Shown: positions 37,672 to 46,813, counted from the first letter of the stretch. The stretch: 64,000 nt of DNA from Streptomyces thermodiastaticus (GCF_014656135.1 NZ_BNBV01000002.1:248001-312000), one strand, 5' to 3'. Numbers and translations: made by a program. The notes: generated by a model not told the origin, from the sequence alone.

Positions 37672-39141
37672 CTATTCTCCCGCCCCGCCGTGCAGACTCT
37701 GCACCGGGTGGGCGGTGAGCTGCCGCACGGCACGCAGGTCACCGCCGAGCTGGTCCACGGCCGCGTACGCACTGGCGATGCACGCCGGGACGCCCACTCC
37801 GTCGTAGGCCGCGCCGCACACGGCCAGGCCCGGCAGCTTGGCGACGTGCTCCCGGACGCGAACCACGCGGGCCCGGTGGCCGACGGGGTACTGCGGCAGG
37901 CCGTCGCTCCAGCGGGTGACGCGGGTCTTCAGGGGCGCGGCGTCCAGGCCGGTGGCCTCGCGCAGGTCGTGCCGGGACAGCTCCACCAGCTCGGCGTCCT
38001 CCCGGCCGAGGATCTCCGTCTCGCCGTACCGGCCGACGGAGGTGCGGACCACGACGACGTCCGGGTCCTCGTCGGCGATCCAGCCCCACTTGCGGGAGGC
38101 GAAGGTGGCCGCCTTGATGGTGCGCCCGTCGACGGGCGGCACGAGGAAGCCGCTGCCCTCGGGGAGCGCGGCGGCGTCGGCCCGGCGGTAGGCGAGGGTG
38201 ATCAGGGCCATGGAGGCGTACTCGATCTGCCGCAGCTCGGCCGCCGCGCCGGGCGACTCGGCGGCCAGCAGGGCGGCAGCGGCGGGGGCCGGCGTGGCGA
38301 CGACCACGGCGTCCGTGTGCAGCACCCGGTCCCCGGCGACGATCCGCCAGGTCTCCCCCGCCTCCCGGCGCAGCTCGGTCACCGGCGTCCCGGTCAGGAT
38401 CTCCCCGCCGCGCGCCCGCACCGCGTCGGCCACCGCGAGCGGCAGCCGGCCGACACCGCCCTCGATGCCCATGAAGACCGGGCCGGTCTGCGGGGCCGCG
38501 GCCGCGCCGGCCTGCAGGGAGCGGACCGCCTCGGTGAGCGAGTCGTGCCGCCGGGCCGCCTCGAAGAGCTGCGGGACCGCCGAGCGCATCGAGATGCGGT
38601 AGGCGTCGCCGGCGTACACGCCGCCGAGCAGCGGCTCGACCAGGCGGTCGACGACCTCGCGGCCCAGCCGCTCGGCCACGTAGGTGCCGACCGCCACGTC
38701 GTCGCCGACCTCGGTGCGCGGCAGGGCGGCTTCCCGCTCGATGCGCTCCAGGCCCTCGTCGGAGATGACTCCGGCCACCGCGGAGGCGGTCCCGGGCACC
38801 CCCATGACGTGCCCCTTGGGCATGGGCCGCAGGGCGCCGCGGGTCCAGATCGAGGCGCTGGCCGTGGCGGGCGGCTGGAGCCGGTCCCCGAGGCCGGCCT
38901 CGCGCGCCAGGCCGACGGCCTCGGGCCGGCGGGCCAGCAGGGACTCGGCGCCCAGGTCGACCCGTACGCCCGCGATCTCGCCGGGCAGCAGCTTGCCGCC
39001 GACCCGGTCCCCGGCCTCCAGCACGGTCACCCGTGCCCCGCGCCGCAGCAGCCGGTGCGCGGCCGCCAGCCCCGCGATCCCGGCTCCGATGACCACGACC
39101 CGTGCCGGGGCCGCGCCCGTCTCCGTACCCGTTCCGCTCAT
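37672..39141 (-). CDS. hemY: Coproporphyrinogen III oxidase, HemY/CgoX type
   Basis: This membrane-associated flavoenzyme oxidises coproporphyrinogen III to coproporphyrin III in the HemQ pathway (older name protoporphyrinogen oxidase HemG/HemY). The 489 residues have the FAD-binding [22 protein letters not shown] (about 14-35), [10 protein letters not shown], the substrate-binding loop [12 protein letters not shown], and FAD-closing [21 protein letters not shown] near the C-terminus. ATG 39141 has GGGGGA 2-7 nt upstream. The stop is 4 nt before hemQ, forming a hemY-hemQ operon; hemE lies 2.6 kb away on the same strand. Confidence 0.93.
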   Translation of the reverse strand: MSGTGTETGAAPARVVVIGAGIAGLAAAHRLLRRGARVTVLEAGDRVGGKLLPGEIAGVRVDLGAESLLARRPEAVGLAREAGLGDRLQPPATASASIWTRGALRPMPKGHVMGVPGTASAVAGVISDEGLERIEREAALPRTEVGDDVAVGTYVAERLGREVVDRLVEPLLGGVYAGDAYRISMRSAVPQLFEAARRHDSLTEAVRSLQAGAAAAPQTGPVFMGIEGGVGRLPLAVADAVRARGGEILTGTPVTELRREAGETWRIVAGDRVLHTDAVVVATPAPAAAALLAAESPGAAAELRQIEYASMALITLAYRRADAAALPEGSGFLVPPVDGRTIKAATFASRKWGWIADEDPDVVVVRTSVGRYGETEILGREDAELVELSRHDLREATGLDAAPLKTRVTRWSDGLPQYPVGHRARVVRVREHVAKLPGLAVCGAAYDGVGVPACIASAYAAVDQLGGDLRAVRQLTAHPVQSLHGGAGE

Positions 39142-39316
39142 GTCCCCCACTCTCTCAGACGCCTCGGACACGGCGACGAGGCAGTGCCCGCCGGCCACGT
39201 CCCGCCGGGCCTGCCTGGCGGACGAGCACACACCGGGGCACGCCGGCCCCTGCCCCTTTCCGGACACGGAGAGCGACGAGACTCGCAGCGGGGGAGCCTT
39301 CCGCCCGCGGGGCTCG

Positions 39317-39322
39317 TAGCGT
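39317..39322 (+). promoter_or_regulatory. -10 box of leaderless flavoprotein transcript
   Basis: TAGCGT followed by 6 nt and ATG 39329; no ribosome site. It implies the ATG rather than the in-frame GTG at 39323 is the start. Confidence 0.5.
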
Positions 39323-39328
39323 GTGCGC

Positions 39329-40759
39329 ATGGACTTCGGCGGTGCGCACGGCGGGCGCGGCACACGGACCGCGCGGGAGCGGCTGGTCGTGATCGGCGGT
39401 GACGCCGCGGGCATGACGGCGGCGTCGCAGGCGCGCCGGATGCGCGGGCCGGACGAGCTGGAGATCGTGGCGTTCGAACGCGGCGGCTTCACCTCGTACT
39501 CGGCGTGCGGCATCCCCTACTGGATCGGCGGCGACGTGCCCGACCGGGACGCGCTGATCGCCCGCACACCCGAGGAGCACCGGTCCCGCGGCATCGACGT
39601 GCGGATGCGGACCGAGGTGACACAGATCGACGTGGCGGCGGGCCGGGTCCGCGCGCGGGACCTGGACTCCGGCACCGAGTCCTGGACGTCGTACGACAAA
39701 CTCGTGATCGCGACCGGGGCGCGGCCGGTGTGCCCGGACATGCCCGGTGCCGGTGCGCCGGGGGTGCACGGGGTGCAGACCCTGGGCGACGGCGAGCTGC
39801 TGCTCGGCAGCCTGGCCGCCACGGACGGCGGGCGCGGCGGCCGGCGGGCCGTGGTGGTCGGCGCGGGCTACATCGGCGTCGAGATGGCGGAGGCGCTGAT
39901 CAGACGCGGCTACGAGGTGACGGTCGTCAACCGGGGCGCGGAGCCCATGGCGACCCTCGACGCCGACATGGGCCGCCTGGTGCGCGAGGGCATGGAGGGG
40001 CTCGGCATCACCGTGGTCGGCGGTGCTGAGGTGACCAAGGTGCTCACCGGTGAGGACGGCCGGGTCCGCGCGGTGGCCACCGAGGACGCCGAGTACCCGG
40101 CGGACGTGGTGGTGCTGGGCATCGGGGTGCGCCCGGAGACCACGCTGGCGCGGGCGGCCGGGCTGCCGCTCGGCGCGTACGGCGGTCTGCTCACCGACCG
40201 GGCCATGCGGGTGCGCGGCCAGGAGAACATCTGGGCGGGCGGGGACTGCGTGGAGGTCCTCGACCTGGTCTCCGGGCAGCAGCGGTACGTCCCGCTCGGC
40301 ACCCACGCCAACAAGCACGGCCAGGTCATCGGCACCAACGCCGGCGGCGGCTACGCCACCTTCCCCGGGGTGGTGGGCACCGCGGTGAGCAAGGTGTGCG
40401 ACCTGGAGATCGCGCGCACCGGCCTGCGGGAGAAGGACGCCCGCCGCGTGGGCCTGCAGTTCGAGACGGTGGTCGTGGAGTCGACCAGCCGGGCGGGCTA
40501 CTACCCGGGCGCCTTGCCCATGACGGTGAAGATGCTCGCCGAGCGCCGCACCGGGCGGCTGCTGGGCATGCAGATCGTGGGCCGGGAGGGCGCGGCGAAA
40601 CGCGTCGACGTCGCCGCGGTCGCGCTCACCGCCGGGCTGACCGTGGAGCAGATGACGGCCCTGGACCTGGGGTACGCACCGCCGTTCTCACCGGTGTGGG
40701 ACCCGGTGCTGGTGGCGGCCCGGAAGGCCGCCGCGAAGGTCCGCGCCGGCGCGCCCTGA
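39329..40759 (+). CDS. CoA-disulfide-reductase-like FAD/NAD(P) oxidoreductase
   Basis: The 476-residue protein belongs to the CoADR/persulfide-reductase/NADH-oxidase group. The FAD motif LVVIGGDAAGMTAASQARR (about 18-36) is followed by SYSACGIPYWIGG, whose single Cys is the redox-active residue of CoA-disulfide reductases. A second dinucleotide fold GRRAVVVGAGYIGVEMAEALIRRG binds NAD(P)H. The C-terminal dimer domain ends YAPPFSPVWDPVLVAARKA. No rhodanese is fused. It is divergent from hemY across 187 nt. A role in thiol or sulfane-sulfur balance is inferred. TAGCGT 6 nt before ATG 39329 suggests leaderless expression. Confidence 0.88.
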   Translation: MDFGGAHGGRGTRTARERLVVIGGDAAGMTAASQARRMRGPDELEIVAFERGGFTSYSACGIPYWIGGDVPDRDALIARTPEEHRSRGIDVRMRTEVTQIDVAAGRVRARDLDSGTESWTSYDKLVIATGARPVCPDMPGAGAPGVHGVQTLGDGELLLGSLAATDGGRGGRRAVVVGAGYIGVEMAEALIRRGYEVTVVNRGAEPMATLDADMGRLVREGMEGLGITVVGGAEVTKVLTGEDGRVRAVATEDAEYPADVVVLGIGVRPETTLARAAGLPLGAYGGLLTDRAMRVRGQENIWAGGDCVEVLDLVSGQQRYVPLGTHANKHGQVIGTNAGGGYATFPGVVGTAVSKVCDLEIARTGLREKDARRVGLQFETVVVESTSRAGYYPGALPMTVKMLAERRTGRLLGMQIVGREGAAKRVDVAAVALTAGLTVEQMTALDLGYAPPFSPVWDPVLVAARKAAAKVRAGAP

Positions 40760-40808
40760 CCGGCGCCCCGGATCCGTCGGCCGGCCGACGGCGGGCAGGG
40801 GCGGCCCG

Positions 40809-40860
40809 CCGGACGTGCGCGGGCCGGACGTGCGCGGGCCGGACGTGCGCGGGCCGGACG
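40809..40860. repeat. 15-bp tandem repeat, 3.5 copies
   Basis: CCGGACGTGCGCGGG at 40809-40823, 40824-40838 and 40839-40853, then a partial CCGGACG. Copies are identical. It lies in the 147-nt gap upstream of the rhomboid gene. Confidence 0.9.
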
Positions 40861-40906
40861 GCGGCGTGCGGGATTCACCGGGCGCATCGGGGGCAGTACT
40901 CCCTTC

Positions 40907-41734
40907 GTGGTCATCCCCGTCCATGACGTCAACCCGGTCCGGCGCACCCCGTGGGTGACGTACGCGCTGATCGTCGCGAACATCGTGGTGTTCCTGTCCA
41001 CGCCCGGCATCGCCACGTCCGTCACGGGCAGCGGCTCACTGGCCCAGCTGTGCGATCTGGAGGCGTTCACCCATCACTGGGCGCTGATCCCGCGGGAACT
41101 GATCGGCCACCGCATGCCGTCGCTGGTGCCGACGGGCACGGTGGGGATCGGCCCGCACGGGCCGGGCTGTGTGCTGGCTTCGCCCACGTACGACAAGTCG
41201 GCCGAGCTGTCGGTGTTCACCGCGATGTTCCTGCACGGCAGCTGGGTGCACCTGCTGGGCAACATGCTGTTCCTGTTCATCTTCGGGAACAACATCGAGG
41301 ACCGCATGGGACATGTGCGGTTCCTGCTGTTCTACGTGGTGTGCGGGTATGCCGCCGGGTACGGTTTCGCGCTGCTCGACGCCGACTCCGGCCAGCCGCT
41401 GATCGGCGCGTCGGGTGCGATCGCGGGTGTGCTCGGAGCCTATCTGGTGCTGTATCCGCGGGCCCGGGTCTGGGTGCTCGTGCCGTTCCTGATCTTCCTG
41501 CCGCTGCGGCTGCCGGCCTGGCTGGTGCTGGGTTTCTGGTTCGTGCTGCAGGCGTTCTACTCCGCGGGCCAGGGTGTCGCCCAGGCGGGCACGGTGGCGT
41601 ACGCGGCGCATGTCGTCGGTTTCGTCGCCGGCTTGCTCATCGCCCTGCCGCTTCGGCCCGGGACCCCGCCCCCGCCCGAACCGCGCGGCCTGCTGGTCGG
41701 GCGGCGGGCCCGGCCGCGCTGGTCGGGCTGGTGA
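40907..41734 (+). CDS. Rhomboid family intramembrane serine protease
   Basis: The 275-residue protein has about six or seven transmembrane helices. The catalytic Ser lies in PLIGASGAIAGVLGAYLV (GxSG motif) and the catalytic His in AYAAHVVGFVAGLL. The oxyanion-side HGSWVHLLGNMLFLFIFGNNIEDRMGH is intact. An unusually long segment between helices 1 and 2 (about 30-95) includes two Cys (QLCDLE and PGCVLA) that may form a disulfide outside. GTG 40907 is used; no good ribosome site is visible, and the 15-bp tandem repeat lies just upstream. The substrate is unknown. Confidence 0.92.
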   Translation: MVIPVHDVNPVRRTPWVTYALIVANIVVFLSTPGIATSVTGSGSLAQLCDLEAFTHHWALIPRELIGHRMPSLVPTGTVGIGPHGPGCVLASPTYDKSAELSVFTAMFLHGSWVHLLGNMLFLFIFGNNIEDRMGHVRFLLFYVVCGYAAGYGFALLDADSGQPLIGASGAIAGVLGAYLVLYPRARVWVLVPFLIFLPLRLPAWLVLGFWFVLQAFYSAGQGVAQAGTVAYAAHVVGFVAGLLIALPLRPGTPPPPEPRGLLVGRRARPRWSGW

Positions 41735-41770
41735 CCGCGGGCCGGGCGGCGGGCCGCCCGGCCCGGAGCG

Positions 41771-42841
41771 TCAGCGGGCGGTCTGCGTGTGCACGTACTC
41801 CACGAGCCGGGTCAGGACGTCGGGGTCGGTGGACGGCATCACACCGTGGCCGAGGTTGAAGACGTGACCCTCCAGGTCCGCGGCGGCGTCGAGCACCTCG
41901 CGGGCTTTCTCCTCGACGGCCCGGCGGGGCGCGAAGAGCACGGCCGGGTCGAGGTTGCCCTGCAGCGCCTTGCCGGGGCCGACGCGGCGGGCGGCCTCGT
42001 CCAGCGGAACACGCCAGTCGACACCGACGACGTCCGCGCCGGCCTCGCCCATCAGGCCCAGCAGCTCGCCGGTGCCGACGCCGAAGTGGATGCGCGGCAC
42101 GCCGTAGCCGGCGACGGCCTGGAACACCTTCGCGGAGGCCGGCAGCACCGAGCGGCGGTAGTCGGCCGGGGCGAGCGCACCGGCCCAGGAGTCGAAGAGC
42201 TGCACGGCGCTGGCGCCCGCCTCGATCTGCACCTTCAGGAAGGCGGCCGTGATGCCGGCGAGACGGTCCAGCAGGTCGGCCCACAGCTGCGGGTCGCCGT
42301 ACATCATCGCCTTGGCGTTCTCGTACGTCCGGGACGGGCCGCCCTCGACCAGGTAGCTCGCCAGGGTGAACGGCGCCCCGGCGAAGCCGATCAGCGGGGT
42401 GGCGCCCAGCTCGCGGGTGATCAGACCGACCGCCTCGGTGACGTAGGGGACGTCCTCGGGGGTCAGGTCGCGCAGGCGGTCCAGGTCCTCGCGGGTGCGG
42501 AACGGCCGCTCGACGACCGGGCCGACGCCTGGCTCGATGTCCAGCTCGACGCCGATGGCCTTCAGTGGAACGACGATGTCGCTGTAGTAGATCGCCGCGT
42601 CCACGCCGTGCCGGCGCACCGGCTGCAGGGTGATCTCGGTGACCAGCTCCGGGCGCTGGCAGGACTCCAGCATCGGGATGCCCTCGCGCACCTTGCGGTA
42701 CTCCGGCAGGGAACGCCCGGCCTGCCGCATGAACCACACCGGGGTGTGGGGCACCGGTTCACGCCTGCACGCCTTGAGGAAGGCGGAGTCGTAGGTGGCG
42801 GTGGGCGGCTGGTGACGGACGGGCGTGTCGTTGGCACTCAC
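41771..42841 (-). CDS. hemE: Uroporphyrinogen decarboxylase HemE
   Basis: HemE decarboxylates the four acetate groups of uroporphyrinogen III to give coproporphyrinogen III. The 356-residue protein begins with [16 protein letters not shown], the conserved active-site loop, and contains [29 protein letters not shown] and [15 protein letters not shown] 42841 has GGGAG about 9 nt upstream. It lies on the same strand as hemY-hemQ but with two plus-strand genes between, so it is transcribed separately. A DUF3000 gene diverges 124 nt away. Confidence 0.97.
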   Translation of the reverse strand: MSANDTPVRHQPPTATYDSAFLKACRREPVPHTPVWFMRQAGRSLPEYRKVREGIPMLESCQRPELVTEITLQPVRRHGVDAAIYYSDIVVPLKAIGVELDIEPGVGPVVERPFRTREDLDRLRDLTPEDVPYVTEAVGLITRELGATPLIGFAGAPFTLASYLVEGGPSRTYENAKAMMYGDPQLWADLLDRLAGITAAFLKVQIEAGASAVQLFDSWAGALAPADYRRSVLPASAKVFQAVAGYGVPRIHFGVGTGELLGLMGEAGADVVGVDWRVPLDEAARRVGPGKALQGNLDPAVLFAPRRAVEEKAREVLDAAADLEGHVFNLGHGVMPSTDPDVLTRLVEYVHTQTAR

Positions 42842-42952
42842 GGGACAAGTCTCCCATGGCGCCGGTGACGCCACGGCCGCGGTGTGCGTGCCCCGCGGGC
42901 CGGCACCGCCGGCGGCGGGGTGTCTTGCCCTGCACGACGGCCCGGTTCCCCT

Positions 42953-42958
42953 TAATCT
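42953..42958 (+). promoter_or_regulatory. -10 box of leaderless DUF3000 transcript
   Basis: TAATCT followed by 7 nt and ATG 42966; no ribosome site. Confidence 0.5.
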
Positions 42959-42965
42959 TCCCGGC

Positions 42966-43652
42966 ATGGCTGCGGCTCAGGGACGACTGTCGGACGGCGG
43001 TGGCGGAATGGACGACGCGAAGGAGGGGGACGCGCGTGCGAGCAGGACGGATCAGGTGACGGAGCAGACTCCGTTGCCGTTCCGGGCCGCCGTCGAGGCG
43101 ATGCGCACCGCGCGGCTGCGGCCGCAGGTCGAGATCGAGCAGGTGCCGCCGCCGCAGCGCCTCGCACCCTTCGCGCACGCCCTGGAGGCCACGGTCGTCG
43201 ACGGCGAGCAGGAACTCGCCGACGGCCGTCTGGTCCTGCTGCACGACCCGGCCGGGCACGACGCCTGGCGCGGCACGTTCCGCCTGGTGACGCTGGTGCG
43301 GGCGGAGCTGGAGCCGGAGATGGCGGTCGATCCGCTGCTGCCCGAGGTGTGCTGGTCCTGGCTGACCGGCGCGCTGCAGGCGCGCGGCCTGACCTACGGC
43401 GAGCCGAGCGGCACCGTCACCCGCGCCGGCTCGCACTACTTCGGCGGTCTGGCGGCGCGGCCTCCCGCCTCGCAGATCGAGATCCGCGCGTCCTGGACAC
43501 CGCGCGAGGGCCTGGGCGGGGTCCCGGACACCGGGGCCCATCTGGCGTCCTGGTGCGACCTGCTCGCCCAGGTCGCGGGCCTGCCCCCGGCCGGTCCGGG
43601 CGACGCGTCCGTGGTGACCCTGCCGCAGCGGCGCGGCCCGCAGCCGCACTGA
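42966..43652 (+). CDS. DUF3000 domain protein
   Basis: The 228-residue cytoplasmic protein matches DUF3000, an actinobacterial family. [43 protein letters not shown] text starts near residue 36, then [28 protein letters not shown] and [12 protein letters not shown]. The N-terminal 35 residues are variable. The gene stands next to hemE and, from memory, this neighbourhood (hemE, DUF3000, response regulator, RNase D) is conserved in Streptomyces. No function is known. TAATCT 7 nt before the ATG suggests leaderless translation. Confidence 0.88.
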   Translation: MAAAQGRLSDGGGGMDDAKEGDARASRTDQVTEQTPLPFRAAVEAMRTARLRPQVEIEQVPPPQRLAPFAHALEATVVDGEQELADGRLVLLHDPAGHDAWRGTFRLVTLVRAELEPEMAVDPLLPEVCWSWLTGALQARGLTYGEPSGTVTRAGSHYFGGLAARPPASQIEIRASWTPREGLGGVPDTGAHLASWCDLLAQVAGLPPAGPGDASVVTLPQRRGPQPH

Positions 43653-44209
43653 GACACCCGCGGCAGACACCTGCCCGCCCGGACACCCGCCGCCACGCAC
43701 GCCTCGCGGTCACACCTTCCTTCACCGTTCACCCCCGTCTTCCCGTCTGCCGCGCGCCCGCCGGTCCTGCCGCCCGCGCACCCGGCGGCCGGGACCGGGC
43801 CCGGGCTCCCCGTCCACCGCCGTGCCGATCGGCCCGCTCGTGTCCTGCTGATCCGCCGCGCGGCCGGCCTGTCCGCGCCCGCTCGGAGCCGTCACCCGCG
43901 CCGTACTGCCCGGACTCTCCCCCGCCGCCCCGGCCGGGGGCCCGTCCGCCACGCGCCTCTTACCGTCCCCTTTCCGTGTCTTTGTCGATACGACCACTTT
44001 CTGACATCTATCTGACTCCCAGCGAACTGTTTCAGCCTTCTCGTGATCGAGAGCGTGTCCGATTTGCGCGCATTGGTACTCACTAGATCGTGATCATTCT
44101 CTAAAGGACACCAGGTTTGCTGCCGAAGACGAGTGTGACCTTGCAAGCACGGTTCGTTCCGGCTTCATCCCCACAAGCCGGCCCCGTCCCCCCACCCCCA
44201 GGAGGCCTG
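43653..44209. other. 557-nt non-coding stretch before the LuxR-type regulator
   Basis: No gene is supported. The first 320 nt are pyrimidine-rich; 43985-44110 is AT-rich for this genome and probably holds the promoter, though I see no clear -35/-10 pair. TCGTGATC occurs at 44041-44048 and 44088-44095, a possible regulator site. AAAGGA at 44103 precedes an in-frame TTG at 44117 that would lengthen the regulator by 31 residues. Confidence 0.5.
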
Positions 44210-44866
44210 GTGTCCGTTCTCCTCGAGCAGCCCGCAAGCCTGGTCGCCTACCGCCCGAACAAGCCGACCGCCATGGTCGTCGTGGCGGACCCGCGCGTCC
44301 GCTCCACCGTCACCCGTCATCTGTGGGCGCTCGGAGTCCGTGATGTCATCGAGGCGTCGTCCATCGCGGAGGCCCGTCCGCGCATCGCCACCCCGCGGGA
44401 CATCTGCGTCGCCGACGTCCACCTGCCCGACGGCTCCGGACTCACCCTGCTCTCCGAGACCCGCGCCGCAGGCTGGCCCAACGGCCTGGCCCTGTCCGCC
44501 GCCGACGACATCGGCGCCGTCCGCAACGCGCTCGCGGGCGGTGTGAAGGGCTATGTCGTCACCGGCACACGGACCAACATCGGACTGCCCACCCGGCCGG
44601 GCGCCGCACCCATCGGCGCCGCCCGGCTGCACCGCCGTCCGCCGGGGGCCCCGAGCCACCCGGGCGGCTACCGCGAGCTGTCGGGCCGCGAGGTCGAGGT
44701 GCTGCGGCTGGTGGCCGAGGGCCAGTCCAACAAGGCGATCGGCGTCTCGATGGGCCTGTCCGCGCTGACCGTCAAGAGCCACCTGGCCCGCATCGCGCGC
44801 AAGCTCGGCACCGGCGACCGCGCCGGAATGGTGGCCGTGGCCCTGCGCACCGGCATCATCCACTGA
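44210..44866 (+). CDS. LuxR-type response regulator
   Basis: The 218-residue regulator has an N-terminal receiver-like domain (about 20-125) with AMVVVADPRVRSTV, phospho-acceptor Asp in ICVADVHLPDGSGL, LALSAADD and GGVKGYVVTG. A Gly/Pro/Arg linker leads to a C-terminal LuxR helix-turn-helix (about 162-218): YRELSGREVEVLRLVAEG, then SNKAIGVSMGLSALTVKSHLARI. No sensor kinase is adjacent, so it is an orphan. GTG 44210 has AGGAGG 4 nt upstream and gives MSVLLEQPASLVAYRP, which I recall as near-invariant in Streptomyces. It is followed by two perfect hairpins at 45063-45147. Targets unknown. Confidence 0.88.
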   Translation: MSVLLEQPASLVAYRPNKPTAMVVVADPRVRSTVTRHLWALGVRDVIEASSIAEARPRIATPRDICVADVHLPDGSGLTLLSETRAAGWPNGLALSAADDIGAVRNALAGGVKGYVVTGTRTNIGLPTRPGAAPIGAARLHRRPPGAPSHPGGYRELSGREVEVLRLVAEGQSNKAIGVSMGLSALTVKSHLARIARKLGTGDRAGMVAVALRTGIIH

Positions 44867-45062
44867 TCCACGCCGAGGCACCCCGACCCCGGCCCCCTCC
44901 CCGATTCGCCGCACACCGGCCCCCGACCGGTCCCCCTCCCGTCACCCGTTGGCACCCCTCGTCCCCCGCCTCCCTCCCTCTTCACCCCGCCGGCCCTCCC
45001 CCTCACCCCACCGGCCGCACCCTGTCCCCCGAGCGCAGCGCCGGCCCGGCCTTTCCCCTGCC

Positions 45063-45105
45063 GGTCGTGAACCGGACGTGTCACCGGCCTGACCGGTTCA
45101 CGACC
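45063..45105 (+). terminator. First of two hairpins upstream of rnd
   Basis: Perfect 13-nt arms GGTCGTGAACCGG (45063-45075) and its complement (45093-45105) with a 17-nt loop. Probable terminator of the regulator gene. Confidence 0.65.
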
Positions 45106-45107
45106 CC

Positions 45108-45147
45108 CCGGCGCCTGCCGACGGACCGTTCCCCCGGCAGGCGCCGG
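45108..45147 (+). terminator. Second hairpin upstream of rnd
   Basis: Perfect 13-nt arms CCGGCGCCTGCCG (45108-45120) and its complement (45135-45147), 14-nt loop. It ends 11 nt before the rnd -10 box and so overlaps its -35 region. Confidence 0.65.
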
Positions 45148-45158
45148 CCCGCCGCGGA

Positions 45159-45164
45159 TACTCT
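45159..45164 (+). promoter_or_regulatory. -10 box of leaderless rnd transcript
   Basis: TACTCT followed by 6 nt and GTG 45171; no ribosome site. Confidence 0.55.
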
Positions 45165-45170
45165 TGACAT

Positions 45171-46460
45171 GTGACCGACGCCCGAGAACCCGCAGCAGAC
45201 AGCTCACTGCGCACCACCGGAGGCGCCCCTCCGGACGATGGCGGAACCTCTGACACCGGGGCGCCGATCCCGTTGCTCGAACCACGCGAGGGCATCCCGC
45301 CCGTGATCGCCGACGCCGAGGCGCTCGACCGGGTCGTCGCCGCGTTCGCCGCGGGCTCGGGTCCCGTCGCCGTCGACGCCGAGCGCGCCTCCGGCTACCG
45401 CTACGGCCAGCGCGCCTATCTGGTGCAGCTGCGCCGCGAGGGCGCCGGGACCGCGTTGATCGACCCCGTGGCCTGCCCCGATCTGTCCGCCCTCGGCCGG
45501 GTGCTGTCGGACGCGGAATGGGTGCTGCACGCCGCCACCCAGGACCTGCCCTGCCTGCGCGAGATAGGCATGGTGCCCACCCGGCTGTTCGACACCGAGC
45601 TGGCCGGGCGGCTCGCCGGTTTCCCGCGGGTCGGCCTCGGCGCGATGGTCGAGAACGTGCTCGGCTACGTGCTGGAGAAGGGCCACTCCGCCGTCGACTG
45701 GTCCACCCGGCCGCTGCCCGAGCCCTGGCTGCGCTACGCCGCCCTGGACGTGGAGCTCCTCGTCGACCTGCGCAACGCGCTGGAGAAGGAGCTGGACCGG
45801 CAGGGCAAGCTCGAGTGGGCCCTGCAGGAGTTCGAGGCCATCGCCACGGCTCCGCCGCCCGCGCCGCGCAAGGACCCCTGGCGGCGCACCTCCGGGATGC
45901 ACAAGGTGCGGCGCCGACGGCAGCTGGCGGTCGTGCGCGAGCTGTGGGAGACCCGGGACCGCATCGCCCGGCGGCGGGACGTCGCGCCGGGCAAGGTGCT
46001 GCCGGACGCCGCGATCGTGGAGGCCGCGCTCGCCCTGCCGTCCAATGTGCACGCGCTGGCCGCGCTGAACGGCTTCGGGCACCGCACCGGACGGCGCCAG
46101 CTGGAGCAGTGGCAGGCCGCGGTGGACCGGGCCAAGGCGCTGCCGGAGTCCGCGCTGCCGCAGCAGGGCCAGCAGGTGACCGGCCCTCCGCCGCCCCGCG
46201 CCTGGGCCGACAAGGACCCGGCGGCCGCGGCCCGGCTGGCCGCGGCGCGCGCCGCTGTGACCGCGCTGGCCGAGCGGCTGACCATGCCGCAGGAGAACCT
46301 GGTCGCGCCGGACGCGGTGCGTCGGCTGTGCTGGGAGCCGCCGCGGGTCATCGACCCGGAGTCCGTGGGGGCCGCGCTCGCCGGGTACGGCGCACGTCCG
46401 TGGCAGGTGGAACAGGTGGCGCCCGCACTGGCGGACGTGCTCAGGGGCACCGGCGCCTGA
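45171..46460 (+). CDS. rnd: Ribonuclease D-like exonuclease with HRDC domain
   Basis: This 3'-5' exoribonuclease of the DEDDy group probably trims structured RNA. The 429 residues have an N-terminal acidic extension (1-42), the exonuclease domain (about 45-215) with the acidic residues in PVAVDAERASGYRYGQRAYLVQL, VLHAATQDLPCL and YAALDVELLVDL (the Tyr and last Asp of DEDDy), and an HRDC domain (about 255-330) with LWETRDRIARRRDVAPGKVLPD. The C-terminal 90 residues are Ala-rich. GTG 45171 has TACTCT 6 nt upstream, indicating leaderless expression. Stem-loops follow at 46534-46638. Confidence 0.93.
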   Translation: MTDAREPAADSSLRTTGGAPPDDGGTSDTGAPIPLLEPREGIPPVIADAEALDRVVAAFAAGSGPVAVDAERASGYRYGQRAYLVQLRREGAGTALIDPVACPDLSALGRVLSDAEWVLHAATQDLPCLREIGMVPTRLFDTELAGRLAGFPRVGLGAMVENVLGYVLEKGHSAVDWSTRPLPEPWLRYAALDVELLVDLRNALEKELDRQGKLEWALQEFEAIATAPPPAPRKDPWRRTSGMHKVRRRRQLAVVRELWETRDRIARRRDVAPGKVLPDAAIVEAALALPSNVHALAALNGFGHRTGRRQLEQWQAAVDRAKALPESALPQQGQQVTGPPPPRAWADKDPAAAARLAAARAAVTALAERLTMPQENLVAPDAVRRLCWEPPRVIDPESVGAALAGYGARPWQVEQVAPALADVLRGTGA

Positions 46461-46482
46461 GCACCGCGCGACCGCAGACCTG

Positions 46483-46529
46483 AGAAGACGGCCGGCCCCG
46501 GAAAGACGGCCAGATCCGAGAAGACGGCC
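46483..46529. repeat. Three 12-bp repeats with 17-18-bp period
   Basis: GAGAAGACGGCC at 46483-46494 and 46518-46529, with GGAAAGACGGCC at 46500-46511, directly after the rnd stop. Confidence 0.7.
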
Positions 46530-46533
46530 GCCC

Positions 46534-46561
46534 GCCCCGGGGGCACACGAGCACCCGGGGC
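46534..46561 (+). terminator. Terminator-like hairpin after rnd
   Basis: GCCCCGGG (46534-46541) and CCCGGGGC (46554-46561) with a 12-nt loop. Confidence 0.6.
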
Positions 46562-46592
46562 CGATTCCCCCGTGCGCGAGTCGCACGTCCAC

Positions 46593-46638
46593 CGAGGCGC
46601 ACTTCCACGTCGGAACAGCCGGCGGGAAGTGCGCCTCG
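46593..46638 (+). terminator. 14-bp perfect stem-loop between rnd and fadA
   Basis: Arms 46593-46606 and 46625-46638 pair perfectly around an 18-nt loop; GTGCGCG (46572-46578) and CGCGCAC (46646-46652) can close an outer stem. It may be a terminator or a structured RNA. Confidence 0.6.
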
Positions 46639-46749
46639 CGGCGTCCGCGCACCGTCTTCCCCGCCTCCAGGTGCCGCCGGACGTGTGTGACGTTCGCCGC
46701 TTGGGGCGCGGGGGCTGGGCAGTGACATTACCCGCGAGTAGCATGAGGA

Positions 46750-46765
46750 CTGAGCGCGCGCTCAG
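46750..46765 (+). promoter_or_regulatory. Palindromic operator candidate of fadAB
   Basis: CTGAGCGCGCGCTCAG is a perfect 16-bp palindrome 5 nt downstream of TAGCAT (46739-46744), a likely -10. Bound there, a TetR-type repressor would block transcription. The fadA ribosome site follows at 46799. Confidence 0.6.
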
Positions 46766-46813
46766 CGCTGCGCGCCGCAGCAGTGCCACCCCGCACCCTG
46801 GAGGAGAGCCATC

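Larger units (their letters stand above)
44867..45170. other. 304-nt non-coding stretch with two hairpins
   Basis: A polypyrimidine tract (about 44875-45055, nearly free of A and G runs on this strand) is followed by two back-to-back perfect hairpins (45063-45105, 45108-45147) and the rnd -10 box at 45159. Confidence 0.6.
46461..46813. other. 353-nt region: rnd terminators and fadA promoter
   Basis: No gene is supported. It contains three GAGAAGACGGCC-type repeats (46483, 46500, 46518), a terminator-like hairpin at 46534-46561, a larger nested hairpin (46572-46652), a TAGCAT candidate -10 (46739-46744), and a 16-bp palindrome (46750-46765). Confidence 0.6.

Noticed and set aside
40809..40860. 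Possible CRISPR array.
   Set aside because: Units are contiguous 15-bp repeats with no spacers.
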